Shown here: piece by piece, positions 20,728-32,367 of the stretch
How the letters are laid out: the number at the start of each line of letters is the position of its first letter
How positions within the stretch are numbered: the first letter of the stretch is position 1
The notes under the pieces: model-generated
Database searches by the model: none
Told to the model about the DNA's origin: nothing
The model's input: the letters and a program-made list of their open reading frames with translations, nothing else
Program-made: the position numbers and the translations under genes
Assembly (NCBI GenBank): GCA_025765615.1
Contig: JAIVFJ010000329.1
Coordinates: 1 to 64,000, forward strand
Direction of reading: 5' to 3'
DNA length: 64,000 nucleotides
Source: Zopfochytrium polystomum
Taxonomy: Eukaryota > Chytridiomycota > Chytridiomycetes > Chytridiales > Chytridiaceae

Positions 20728-22920
20728 CCAAGGTCTCATCTTGGGACTACTCTAAAAACAAGCATACCTGTCGTAAGACTGCAAGGATCCCCTTTTATTA
20801 TTGTGGAGAGCTTTGGGTGGCTGTGCAAGAATAGAATAAACCATACTCACTATTACCATTGAGATATTTGGGAACTCAAACAAGGATCTTCATGTGCGGC
20901 TTGCTGGGATCCATGCTGAAGACACCAAGATATGAAACTGCTGGGGCAAGGTCTGGCTGCATGTGCGTTGCAAGGTAACTGGTGCTGCCAAGGATTGCCT
21001 AGTACAGTCTCTGACCTGTGGCTGCTTTGTTGATCCTACGTGGCTGAATATTGAAACTGCTGGGAAGGGCAGTTACTGCAGTGCAGTTGTTGATAATGCC
21101 GGAATGGTGTTGAAGAAACTCCTTGCTATAGGCCTTCTGGTGCAAGAAGATTCCGTTCTGGCGATGTTCCAGCTGCATATTGAGGATGGTTTTGATTGCT
21201 CCCATTTTTCAGAGCCTGTAACAAGATTTTAGCAATGCAATGGCAGAAGTAATCTCCCCAGAATCCCCAAAGAAACAAATGTCATCAAAGTAGATGGTAA
21301 TGACAACAACTTTTCCATCCACTTGACAGAAGAGGATAAAGGGTCTGCTGCACTTTTCTGATATCCATTCGACTTCAGATGGCCAATCAGTTCTTGGTAC
21401 TAACACCAGCCAGCTTGCCTGATACTGTTGACAGCTCTCTTCAGTAGCCAAACTTTGCTGTCACTGCAGTAGCCGTCAGGCTGCTCCATATAAATGCTTG
21501 GTGTGTGTCAGGTGGTGGGGTGGTTGTTGTCGCCAACTGGGGACAAAAATCAAAAATTTTTGGTGAATAGTGTGTGGGTTCCAGGTAATCTGGTGAGTGT
21601 GAGAGGAAAAGGCATCGTTCGTCACAAAGGAGGGTGATTATGGGATGCCAAAGATCGCAAGCGTGTAGTCCGGAAGCAGGGCTTTCCAATGATAGCTTGG
21701 GGTTGGATGGGGGAGGTCTGGAAGGCCAGCAAATTGAGGTTGAAGGTGGTAAAGTGGATGACAACTTCAGTGGTGGTGGATACAATGTAGAGGTGTCTTA
21801 TCCGGGCTCCAGAGGGTTCTTTGGAAAGAGGAGAGTAGTTTGACTGCTGTGTGACGTCTGGAGCGATTGTGGTGGGTCATCGAAGTTGCCAGATCTGAAA
21901 AGCGTGTACTCTTTTCTATTAATTGGATCTGACTGGAACCAAGGGGGTTGTGATTGGGATGGGTAACAGTTTGCATGAAGGAGTTTGCTATGTGGCTGAT
22001 TGATGGGTTGGGCTGCTGTGGGGATGGGTGAAGTACACTACTAAAGGTGGTGGTTGAGCTTGGCTTCTGTCAGTCTTGTGTTAGTCTTTATACAAAACTG
22101 TTACAAGGACCAGCACTTGCAAAATGCTGGAAGTCATCCTTGCACAAGGTGCCCCTGTGCACACTACAGTGGCAAGGTCAAAGCTCCTGCACACTGCTAC
22201 CCCACAAGACCCAAAAACTAACAGGAGGTGGAGCAGCTGTTGACAGTAATTGCAGTAGCATGGTGAGAGGAAGCAGCAGCATAGTTGAGGTTGCTGGAGG
22301 GGCTGGTGTGGTCAAGCGTGCTTTGTTTTTGTGGTGAAGTGGGTCCTGGGGCTTCAGCATTGGTTGCAACACTGGGTAAAGAATATATACATATATATAT
22401 AATTGCAGTCTATCCATATGCAGATTTACTATTTCTGGATTTCCACACCAGTCCTAATTGTGCACCAGAACAGTGGTGCAGGTAGGATTAGGAGATGAAA
22501 ACGACACGGAGATGGAAAATCTGTCAATATAAAGCCACTGTCATAATGAATATAATATTGGAATGGAACATCAGTTGGTATTGAGCTGCCATCGTAGATA
22601 TGTATTTTTAATAGGCTGCCAGAACAAGAAGGCTCTAGAAAAATGCATTGATTATTGCTCTTGAAGATGCGAAGATTCCTAAAAACACATACGCTTTGGT
22701 GTCTTTGTGTAAAACACATCCACAAAGGCCAGGCATTCACAATTAGTTCTCTCCCAAAATTCTGATGATGAATAGTAAATGCCAGTCCTGAAGGATGGAT
22801 GATGTAGAGCGTGGAGGAAATTCGACATTACTTCTACTTTACTTAGGCAAGCACCGCCACCACACTGTTTGTTAGGCGGAACTGACTGGTTAGCAGCAAG
22901 AGGCACAAGACGGATCTGAA
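20728..22920 (-). pseudogene. Decayed Ty1/Copia retrotransposon pol
   Basis: Minus-strand pieces in Copia order. Integrase C-terminal region (22,906-22,429): PLAANQSVPPN, then VFRNLRIFKSNNQ, CIFLEPSCSGSLLKI and TDVPFQ. Reverse transcriptase (21,451-21,209): KVVVITIYFDDICFFGDSGE, where YFDD stands for the catalytic YVDD box. Then 21,205-20,999: NMQLEHRQNGIFLHQKAYS. Then, in the next stretch, PDLAPAVSYLGVFSMDP and YLNGNSEYGLFYS near 20,950-20,790. Stops and shifts interrupt all parts, so it is inactive. Pro-rich frames between integrase and RT (near 21,450-21,785) fit the usual linker. A solo LTR of a different family has inserted at its 3' end. Confidence 0.78.
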
Positions 22921-23453
22921 CCTATTGTGACTGTCAGTTATTGTTCTCACGATGCCCATGGGAGAGCGCGCCACCACCAACGCAGACCTGGGCGCTAGCT
23001 TGCGCTGTTGACAAATACTCCGAGTATTAAGTGGAACGGAAACCTGGTGTCAACAGTTTTCCTCCTCCTCTGCTCAAGCAGATAATATAGGAGAGGCTTT
23101 TACCCTGTGCTGGTCATGCTTGCCTAGCAACTATTACAGCATGCATATCAACATTATGTATCAATAATTCATAGCAGAGTCTTTTTTCTCGTTCTCTCCA
23201 GTTGGGGAGAAGGACCACCCACAAACACACATCTCCACTTCATTCACTCCTTTCACTCACTCACTCAGAGAAGACTATTTACACTGTTCGTGACAGTCAA
23301 GATGTGTGAGTCTGAGTGTTAAACTCAGCTGTGGATCCCCCACCGCAAGGCGCCATAGCAAGATTCCGTACCACTGTCCGTCCACCCTCGCTATCCCAGC
23401 TCCAGCAGATCCTGCAGTCGTCCTCCACCTTTGTTGGAATTCCAATTCCACAA

Positions 23454-23494
<41 letters not shown>

Positions 23495-23698
23495 ATTCCC
23501 TCCTCCTTGCCGCATCTCCGCCTTCAGAGGCAGTGTTGGTTGCAGGAACAAGAAGGTCATGTCGAGCTGGCTTCGTTGCATAGTGCACAATCTGGAGGGG
23601 CCAAGGCTGCAGCACAAAGAGTCATGTCAATCAGATGCCTTCCTCAGAATTGGAGTACTGATGATTTCAGAGTTACGTTATGTGGTGCAGCATTTGCC
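22921..23698. other. Repeat-rich spacer with long poly-T
   Basis: No gene. Includes a short perfect inverted repeat TGTTGACA...TGTCAACA (about 23,008-23,056) and a T run of about 38 bases (23,456-23,493). The latter could be the poly-A tail of a retroposed sequence read on the other strand. Confidence 0.6.
23456..23493. repeat. Poly-T tract (~38 nt)
   Basis: Uninterrupted T homopolymer; similar shorter runs occur at 24,195-24,220 and 38,773-38,802. Confidence 0.9.
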
Positions 23699-23784
23699 CC
23701 GACCATAGCTCAGTTGGAAGAGCGCATGACTGTAAGTGCAGTAGTGATATCATGAGGTCCCCAGTTCGAACCTGGGTGGTCGGA
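23699..23784 (+). tRNA. tRNA-Tyr (anticodon GTA) with intron
   Basis: Acceptor stem CCGACCA / TGGTCGG with discriminator A, A box TAGCTCAGTTGGAAGAGC, anticodon stem CATGA / TCATG, and B box AGTTCGAACCT. The anticodon loop is CTGTAA...A with a 13-nt intron (GTGCAGTAGTGAT) between positions 37 and 38, the canonical site for splicing by the tRNA endonuclease. tRNA-Tyr carries an intron in nearly all eukaryotes. Confidence 0.93.
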
Positions 23785-24421
23785 TTCGACCCCAAAGTTG
23801 GAAGGGATTTTCGGCGTTCGAGCGGGCCTGTTTTGGCGACATTATTTGTTACCCTTGAAATTTGCAACACATCACGGAATCTAATTGAATTAAAGGGGGC
23901 AGTAGTGAGCGGCAGAGCAATTGAAGGCGTCGCAGATGTGCTGCATCACCTTAGGCATTCCAAGTCAATATGTTGAAACGTTATGGGAAGTTGGAGCAAA
24001 TGGATTAATGACCCCACATTGAACACGCGGCCTTACATGCTTGCTCTACGGAGTCTACAATGACGAAAGGCGTAATTAGTGCCTGGATTACTGTTGTGGT
24101 GCGCCACCCGAAAGCCAACTGCTTTGTGCAGTCTTCCGTCTCCGCTCCTACCTATTAGTTGACCGTGTTGGACAATTCATTTGCTGCCCAGGGTTTTTTT
24201 TTTTTTTTTTTTTTTTTTTTTGTTTTTTTTTGATTCGATCCTTAACCCCCGCCGTCATGTTCTAGAACGCCGACCGGCCGCGCTCTCTCCACTAACCCTG
24301 GCAGTGGAGACATTACTCGAGCAAAAACACTGCTGAAAATAGACCCCGTTCAGCAATCCGAAAAGCAATAGCATTTGCGGTTGGATTCGAATCTTGCACA
24401 CACACAGACGAACACGGCAAC
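23785..24421. other. Intergenic upstream of GH76
   Basis: No convincing gene; contains a poly-T run at about 24,195-24,220. The promoter of the mannanase gene should lie in the last few hundred bases. Confidence 0.55.
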
Positions 24422-26513
24422 ATGCTCGCCCCACCGCCACGCAGGCTCGTCCTAGCCGCGCTCGCCTTTGTCCTGGTGCATCGCCGCGGCGGCGGTGCCC
24501 GCGCCGCTGCCCCGAGCATCGACTTGACATCTCAATGTAGGGAACATCCCCCCCACAACTGCTGACTTCGTCGCTCCGTTTAAATAAATCCAACTTATCA
24601 TTCCCTCCAAACCGTCGACCACCCTTCAATACCGTTACTGACCAACCCTCTCCAACATGCGCTCTCCAAAAAAAAAACACCTCCAAACGGGCAGCCGACA
24701 TCGCGCGCGCGTCCGTCGCGGCGGTAAAGTGGATGACGTACTACTACACGTCGCCGGCGCTGGACGGCGCGTGGGACCAGGACCTGATCCAGTGGCACGA
24801 ATCGGGCGAGTTCTGGCACGCAAGTGTTTCCACCTCTTTTTCTCTTTTCCTTCTTTGTCGCCCTAAAAATACCCCCCCGCACGCACAACACACACAACAC
24901 ACCAGACGCTCCTCCTCTACCGGCAGTGGGCCGGCGCGAACGACACGAGCCTGGACGAGCTGATCAACTCGCAGATGCTGAGGGCGACGTTTTGGGAGCA
25001 AGGCGACTTTCTGGACGACGGCGGCGGGTCGGGGTCGATCTACCTCGGCAAGTGGAACGACGATATCGGGTGGTGGGGCACGGCCGGTGAGCTTTTTTTC
25101 CCTTCGTTTTACCTCTTTCCTTTAGTTTTTTTTCGGTTTCGTCGTAGAGGGCAACGGGGTGTGCGCGTGGTTGTACCTCACGAAAAACCGCCACCAACCT
25201 CTCCTCCAACGCGCGCCAACGTCCCAGCCGCGACCGCGGGCGAGCTCTACGGCGCGCTCACGCCGATCCACGACCCGAGCTCCTCGTCTCCCACCGGCAA
25301 GCCCTGGTCTTACGTCGCGTCCACGACGTTCAGCCACATGCTCGAGCAATGGGACTCGCAATGCGGCGGGGGCATCTACTGGTCGCGGAACCGGGGCGAC
25401 TCGGACCTGACGCGGAAGTTCTACAAGTCGACGATCACGAACGCGGAGGCGGTGCACCTTGCGGCGAGGTTGTACGCGCTTGGCGGGGGGGTGGGAGGGG
25501 GGTCGGCGAGGAATGAGACGGTGAGGGAGTGGGGGGAGAGGGTGTATGGGTGGATGAAGGCGGTGGTGGTGAACGCGACGGGGGATTACAGGATTGTGGA
25601 CGGGGTGATGGCGGACGGGTCGTGCACGCGGGACGAGGATCCGGTAAGGGTGCATTTCCCACCTTGTCTGTTTGGTTCTTTGTTGGGGCGGCCCCCATCG
25701 TTTCCCGCGGGCGATTCTCAATACTCCCTTTTTCCCCAAGTGGAGCTACAACTCCGGCGAACTCATCTCGGGTCTGACCGTCTTCCACCAAACGACCGGC
25801 AACCTCAGCTACCTGACCGAAGCCACCTCCCACGTGACCTACGCGCTCTCTGCCTTTGTGAACGCGTCCAACAGCGTGATCTGGGACCCGGCGTGCGACT
25901 ACAACGGCGGCAACACGATCTGCAAGGAGCCGAGCGGGTACCCGTGGGCGCTGTACCGGGGGCTGGGGACGTACTACCGGGCGGCGGCGGCGGCGGGGGT
26001 GGACGCGGCGGGGCGGCGGCGGATCGAGGAGGTGATGAGGGCGACGGCGAAGGTGGTGTTGGGGAGGTGCGATGAGAGGTGGTATTGTATAAGGGATTTG
26101 AATCCTGGTGAGTAGTTGCGTGCGCAGGGTGTGGGGTGTGTGTGGGTGGGTTGTTGGTGTGTGCGACAGCTGTTTTGGCCCCACGCCGCCCCGACCCCAC
26201 CTTTTTGTTCACGCTCCAAAAATCTGCAGTGCCGAAGCAGTACACGTTTCCGAACGGCACGAACCCGCGCGACCAGATCGAGGCGATGGAGATTTTGAAC
26301 ACGCTGGCGAAGCTGACCTGGCCGACGGGGTCGGGCGCGGCGACGGCGTCGAACGCGACGACGGGGGCGCCGGCGACGGCGACGACGCGGTCGGACTCGC
26401 GGCGGCGGGCGGGCGGGGCGGGGCCGTGGTGGCGAGATTGCATTGTTGCCGGCTCGGTGGCGGCGCTGGCGGCCGTGGCGGCGTCATTGTCGTTGGTGGG
26501 TGGAGCGTGGTAG
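24422..26513 (+). CDS. GH76 alpha-1,6-mannanase-like cell-wall protein (Dfg5/Dcw1 type)
   Basis: Six exons (24,422-24,536; 24,695-24,819; 24,906-25,086; 25,228-25,643; 25,741-26,107; 26,230-26,513) join without any frameshift to a 495-aa protein. It has an N-terminal signal peptide (PRRLVLAALAFVLVH), then the (alpha/alpha)6 GH76 domain. Conserved pieces are VAAVKWMTYYYTSPALDGAW, KWNDDIGWWGTA (the paired catalytic Asp), EQWDSQCGGGIYW, TITNAEAVHLAARLY, WSYNSGELISGLTVFHQTTG and YPWALYRGLGTYYR. The C-terminus ends in a hydrophobic segment with no tail (CIVAGSVAALAAVAAS), the form of a GPI-attachment signal. Family members process or transglycosylate mannan-linked GPI proteins at the fungal plasma membrane and wall. 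The second intron uses a GC-AG boundary (GCAAGT donor at 24,820). It lies tail to tail with the arrestin-like gene. Confidence 0.93.
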
Positions 26514-26675
26514 GAGGCGGGGGACCGGTTTCAAATACAGCCCCTGAGGCATCCCAAGAAAGTTTTTGAGAAGAAATGCTGTGGATGCAGGCCGCAGGCA
26601 CTGATTTTGGTGCCTTCTAAACTAACTTTCTTTTGAGTCCATCGGATGCAATCCGCATCTCTCCTCAACGACACA

Positions 26676-29104
26676 TCACGCCGCCGCGTCTTCGCCCACC
26701 AGCGTAGCCTCAGACTCCATCCGCTCGAACACGCCTCCACCCGGCATCCCCACCATTCTCCTTTCGCTTGTGCCACAACCACCACCACCACCACGGGCTT
26801 CCGCCGCCTCGACGTCTCGGCGGAGGCCGGGGACCACCTCGATGACGCTCCGCGCTTCCTCCGCCGAATACGCGGTGACGGTAACGGGAGCGGGAGGTGG
26901 TGCGTACAGGACGGTCGGATAGGGTTGGGAGGGTGGTAACGCCGAAGAGGCGAGCTCAAAGTGAAACTTTGATTGGAGAAGGCAGGCGCGTGTTGGGATC
27001 GTTGGTGTCGTGGAGAAAAGTGTTAGAAAGGGGCAGTTGCATGCTTTTTGGTTTGAAGTTTCGATTGAAGGGAAAATCTGGGAACCTACCTCATGCGTGA
27101 TGGCGATTCTGTTTGCGAACGAGCCGGACGGGTTGACGCCCAGAGTTTTCGGTGCGAAATAGGAGAGCCATCCGCCAACCAGTCCAGAGGAACGAGTCGC
27201 CTTTGCCCTCATTCGAAGTGCGGCTGCTAGCGGTGGAATCTTAAGGAGAAGCTAAATTTTTCGGAACGCGGAAATAAGCATGAGCTGGATGTCAGCGTTC
27301 GAATTGTGTTGACAGAGCAACGTCGGTCCCCAATCCAACACATCGACACGCAGGCACACCCCGCCCTCCCATGCAGCGAATGTCTCCTTACTTTCTTCCC
27401 ATTGTCTCTGGAAAACTCGCCCGGCTCCGACTCTGGGACTTCCCATAGGGCAACTCGATGTCGCATGTACTTTCGTCCAAGGCTCGTACCGTCCATCATT
27501 TCCCTCATTTTGAGCATGTATGGGTCCTTTGCAGGGTCATGCTGAAACTCGTCCGTGCCAGCGTGTGCAGGCCGGCGAGGGGTGGGTGGAACGCCACGAT
27601 CGTCTCCACCGCCGCCGCCACCAATGACGATACCGACGCCCTGGGTTTCTTCCAGCCAGATTCGGCATACGAGAAGCGGCGCCCCTAGGATCGGTGGTGG
27701 CGAAAGAACCTTGATGTGAAACGGGACCTCGTCGGCGGGTCCGAAGCAGCATCGGCCGAGAGTCGCCTCAACGTTGACCTCACCGTCCGCGCCGCCACTG
27801 GTGTCGTCGAAGCGAGCGGTCGAAGGCCCACCCGTGCGGCCATCGTCGGCGACGGACGACCACGTCCACGTACCGGCCTTGCCGCCGACGTTTGCGGCGC
27901 GGAGGAGCGGGGCAGGGGCGTAGCGCTTGACGAGGACAGGTGCGGAGGCGATTTCTCGCAAGAGCCACGTGGCGAGGGCGTAGCGGCGATGGAGTGCGTG
28001 GACGAGGGGGTGCGTGTGGTGATAGTGGTGGTGGTTGTTTGTCGGAGGGTGTCTGCCGTGGCGGTGGTTAGCACGGGTTCCCACCGACGCGGCGGCGCTT
28101 CGGCTGGATTGTGGAGGCGGCGGGGGTGGTGAAGACCAAATCCACGAGGGCCACCACCAGGGAGAATCGGCGGAAGTGGACGACGCAGCTGATGCTTGGA
28201 GGAGTTTGGAGCTCTGAGGGTTCCACGGCGACGGGCCTGACCGTACTCCGGTCGAAGAGCGCACGACGGGGAACAGCCTCGCCGCCTCCGCGACGGCCTC
28301 GCCGACCGAGGCGATTCCTCGTTTCCTCCGCGCGTCCGGCCCACCGATGTCTACGAAAACCTCTGCAACCACCTCGTATTCGATCCGCGCGCCGAATCCC
28401 CACTCCGGATCGGCAGCGTCGAGAGAAGGCAGTAGCAAGGCCTTTTCGTCGTCGATGCGAATCTTGAATGGGATTTCGACCGTTCTCGGGCTCTCTGCAC
28501 TTTCCTTGCCATCTGCTTCTCCTTCCTCGACCGCATCGACACCAGCAGCGGACAAACCGACGGCACCAGGTCCGCCGGACCCAATGGTGCTGGCGAACAC
28601 CTCGCATCCGTCGATCCAAACGACTTCGCTCTTTTCCAGGGGCGAATGGACTCTTGCATCACCATTGGACGTGACCACGGACGCGCGGAATCCAACGCGG
28701 ACAGACAGGATCTCATGGTGCGGCAGAATGTTGGCGACGCTGACGTGGCCTTGGACGTGGAGCGGATTTTGAGGTGTGGAAAGGCCAGGGAGTCCGTGAA
28801 TGAAGCTGACCCCCCTTGGTGAAGACGCGGACGAAGAAGTGGAAGAGGAGGACGATGAGGAACAGCTCCCTGGGGGTAGGCGGAGAAAAGCCTCGGCAGC
28901 AGGCAGCACAGAAATCGTTACACGGTTGGCTTCCATTACCGAAGCGAACAACGACTGGGATGATGGTGCATATGACGACGACGATCTTGATGACGACGAA
29001 GATGATGGTGATGCCACGGATGGTGCTGTTGTGGAAGCTGATGGGGACAGTGTTGGTGGTGGCGAGGACGGCGACGACGACGGTGATGGCGGTGCTTCCA
29101 GCAT
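26676..29104 (-). CDS. Arrestin-domain protein
   Basis: Long minus-strand frame from the ATG at 29,104, with 3' exons reaching about 26,676. After a Ser-rich N-terminus come arrestin-N type beta-strand segments: PLHVQGHVSVANILPHHEIL, VRVGFRASVVTSNG, VWIDGCEVFAS, VEIPFKIRIDDEKALLLP, and FGARIEYEVVAEVFVDIGG. A disordered His/Pro-rich insert follows, then an arrestin-C segment: FGPADEVPFHIKVLSPPPIL and LLVCRIWLEETQGVGI. A further piece is readable near 27,250-27,410 in another frame (CLRVDVLDWGPTLLCQH), so either a one-base error near 27,415 or an intron separates them. The last exons give SYFAPKTLGVNPSG and SQPYPTVLYAPPPAP. Alpha-arrestins are ubiquitin-ligase adaptors for endocytosis of plasma-membrane transporters; no PPxY motif is obvious here. 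Confidence 0.75.
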
Positions 29105-29560
29105 CTTGGGGAAACAGCTGTTTCGGTGGAGAAGCCGTACGATGAGGAAACGAGGCAGAGTTGTGAAATGCGAATTGAATAGGAGAATTAAGTGTTCAGC
29201 AGAGGTATTATTGATAAGCTGCTGTTCACGGGTCGCACGCGTCGTGTGTGTGTGTTTGTGTGTGAGGGTTAATATGTATTTGTTGCTTGAAGATGTTTCA
29301 ATTGAGGGGGGATATTGTCCAGTGGATGGTCACGTGCGATTAGAATTCGCGTTCGAAAAAAAACTCCGAGATATGTCGAAGGTCAGCCAGCCAGCCACAG
29401 ACGAATAGCAAAAATAGTAGCAAAACATGAAAACGAAAGGAAAATTAAGCCCAATTCGGATGAAAGGATGGATGGATGCAAAGTGGGGCGTGGAAAGAAC
29501 GGAACTTTCTTTCATCAAGCAAACAATCAAGCGCTGACGCACACACAAACAACACAAACA

Positions 29561-29595
<35 letters not shown>

Positions 29596-29783
29596 CACAC
29601 ACTCTCTCTCCCTCTCTCTCTCTATCTGTCTCTCTCGCTGCCCCTCGGTCTTGCGGAGACAAAAAAAGCAAGGGCCATTAATTGAGCCACTGGTCGTTCT
29701 CGCTCTAAGTTCGTTTTCTTTCGTTCACTTTCCCATCGTCAAACCCCTTCAAAACCAACCCGTCGCAAACGCCGTCGCCCGCC
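29105..29783. other. Divergent promoter region (arrestin / TM2)
   Basis: Separates the start codons of the minus-strand arrestin-like gene and the plus-strand TM2 gene. Contains an AC run (about 29,545-29,596) followed by a CT-rich run (29,600-29,640). No gene is seen. Confidence 0.6.
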
Positions 29784-30770
29784 ATGCCCAGCGAGAACAC
29801 CCCCCTTGTCGCCAACGAGTCCGGCGTCGCCCAGCCGCGCGGCGTGTTCGTGCACGTCAACACCCACAAGAAGCGCATCACCGGCTTCTGGGTCATCTTC
29901 GCCCTCATCGCCGTCGCCGGTAAGCGAGGCCCCGTAATAATCGGATTGGCAGCCAAAAACGTGGCATGCATTGCACGCATCGCGCCCGACCCCATGCGTT
30001 TCTCTCTACACACCAAAGACCACCCCCGCCGGCTGTCTCGCTCAAACTTCTAGGCCTGTTCTCGAACTGCCGTCGCTCCAAGCGGCGGGGACGGTCACGA
30101 TGACTGCCATCTCCCGTCCGTCGTCCCCACGATTTTCGAAGGGGATGCGCTTGTGGCGAACACAGTCCCTCCCCATCTGCGCACCTTTCACACGCGCAGT
30201 TCGGCACAGTGTGGAACTGTTATCTTCCGTTCCTGCCCCTTTCGTGCCTTCCCCGTCCGTTCACTCTCCGTTCTCCCTCTTCTCTCTCGCTCGTCTCTCT
30301 GCTCCCTCTTGGGAGGGCACAAGACAGCTGTCCACCCACCACATAGCCTTACCGCAAAGACAAACAAACAATGCTTGTTGTTGTGGTGACATGACCAATG
30401 AAATCCTTCTTCCTGACCACGCCACCGCCCAACCACTTTGAACCCAAAAAAAAAAAAAAAAAAATCCAACCCCGCAACGCACCATTTCCACTATGCAGTC
30501 GTCCTGTTCCTCAAGTACCAGACCAGCCTCCTCGTCATCGCTCCCGGCGGCGACGACGGCGAGCACTGCCAATCCGACCGCGACTACGTGACGACCGTCC
30601 TGCTTTCCTTCTTCCTCGGACCCCTCGGCGTCGACCGGTTCTACCTCGGCTACGTGTTCCTCGGCCTCCTCAAGTTCATCACAGGCGGTGGCTTTGGTAT
30701 CTGGTGGATCGTCGACTTTGTCCTGATCGTCGTCAACGCCATGCCCGACGTGCACGGCTGCCTTATCTGA
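29784..30770 (+). CDS. TM2-domain membrane protein
   Basis: Exons 29,784-29,919 and 30,499-30,770 (phase 1, intron of 579 bp, long for this locus) give a 135-aa protein. The first transmembrane segment starts in exon 1 (ITGFWVIFALIAVAG) and continues into exon 2. A short acidic loop with a Cys follows. The TM2 domain occupies about residues 76-130: VLLSFFLGPLGVDRFYLGY, then a Gly-rich turn with GGGFGIWWIVDFVLIV. The FLGxxGxDRFYLGY motif is diagnostic. TM2 proteins are small multi-pass membrane proteins of poorly known function. The frame is intact, and the start has a good context (GCCATGCCC) in a C-rich leader. Confidence 0.9.
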
Positions 30771-31777
30771 TCTGTTTACTGCAACAAGTCGGGAAAGTAG
30801 GGAAGGGGTCTGTCGGAGGGCCCAACCGCCGAATCCTGCGCATCCCATTCCGTCCTCTGATTCCTTTTTTTGTCCCTTCCTTCATCGGACCCTCTCTCTT
30901 TTTTTCATTCGCCCCCCTTTCCCACGCCATATCTCCTCTTTTTTTGAACTCGTACTTCAACAAAACCGTTCGTGAGAACAAAAACACACTCCCAAACGCC
31001 CTTGTCCCACGCTGCTTTTTGAGCGACGGCTTCCCTCCTTCTTTGGCCCCACTTTCTCTTGCTTTGCCTGTTCACTATGCCTTTGGTTTTTGTAAGCTGT
31101 CCAACCCCCCGGTCCGCCTCCGTCCACTTTGCCAAACGAGTTTTGTTAGTCCTTTGTCTTTGACGTCTTACAGGAAGAAGAGAATGAAGAAAGAAAAAGT
31201 GCAGCCTCGCTTTTTCGCCCATCTGGCATTGCTCAGTGAGCAGGAGCTCACACCGACAGCCCTCATCACCACCCAGACAGTTTTCTCCAAGGCGCCCATT
31301 ATCAAATCCTCGGTCGAGTGAAGCGAACGACGAGTGTGCACAAGTCTTTTTTTTTGGGGGGGGGAGGGCTCGACACCAAGCTCCGTCTCCGCAAACTATC
31401 GATTCCCTTCCGTCCCTCCCAATGCAGGTTTCTTTGGGCAGCACGAGGTCCCGTAATTTTTCGCGTTCCCACCCACGCTGCCTTGTCAAACAGGGCCACC
31501 TCAACCCCTTACTCCCCTCCCCCACGCAGCCAAGCAACGCCACTGCAAGCCGACCGCCTCTTCCACTTGCGTCCCCCCATTCCAGCCAAACTCTTCCTAC
31601 CCGACCGCCGGCCCCTTTGGCTCACCGGTTTAGACTTTGACGACAACTTCAACTGCTTTCCGTAGGCCCCCTTCCCCACCGGTTCGATCGCACAACCCCC
31701 CTTGCACGACTCGGCGGAGCCAGCAGCAACACCCCACTGCCTAGCCTCCCCACCTCTCCCGGGGCCTGTCCCGATCG
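30771..31777. other. Pyrimidine-rich spacer before NEDD1
   Basis: About 1 kb, C/T-rich on the + strand, with a G8 run near 31,357. No frame with domain-like content. Holds the TM2 3' UTR and the promoter of the WD40 gene. Confidence 0.6.
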
Positions 31778-32320
31778 ATGCAGGCCCTCCAGCAGCAGAG
31801 CAGGCAGGCGCGCCAGCAGCAGCAGCAGCAGCAATCACACCAACCCCACCTCAGCAGCAGCAGCCACCAGCAGCACCCTTTGCAGCAGTACCACCACCAC
31901 CATCGCCACACCTCGCCCCCGCGCGACCAGCCCCCACAGCAACCCCGTCTCCAGCCGCCGCCACCGCAGCAGCAGGAGCCACCCACCGCAGCGCCGCCCC
32001 CCGCCCGCTACAAGCTCCTCACCGCCGCCTCCTCCATCCGCCTCTGGGACGTTGCGCGCGCCGCCCCGTCTTCGTCGTCCGCAGCCGCGGCACCGTTCCA
32101 CCACGCGCTCGTGCGGACGCTCGGGGTTGGGAACGCGGCGGCGGCGGCGTCGGCGTCAGCCGGCGCGCCGGTGGTTCTGCAGGACGTTGCGTGGAGCGCG
32201 GATTGCAGGCATTTCGCCGCGTGCGGGTCCAGCGGGGCTGTCACGGTGTATGAGGGGGGGGAGGGGAAGGTGGTCGAGGTGGTGCCGTTGGAGAAGGTGG
32301 GTGTGGGTGTGGGTGAGGGT

Positions 32321-32367
<47 letters not shown>

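Noticed and set aside
25122..26601. Minus-strand frames over GH76
   Set aside because: Shadows of a spliced, conserved plus-strand gene; composition is Pro/His/Arg-rich without domains.
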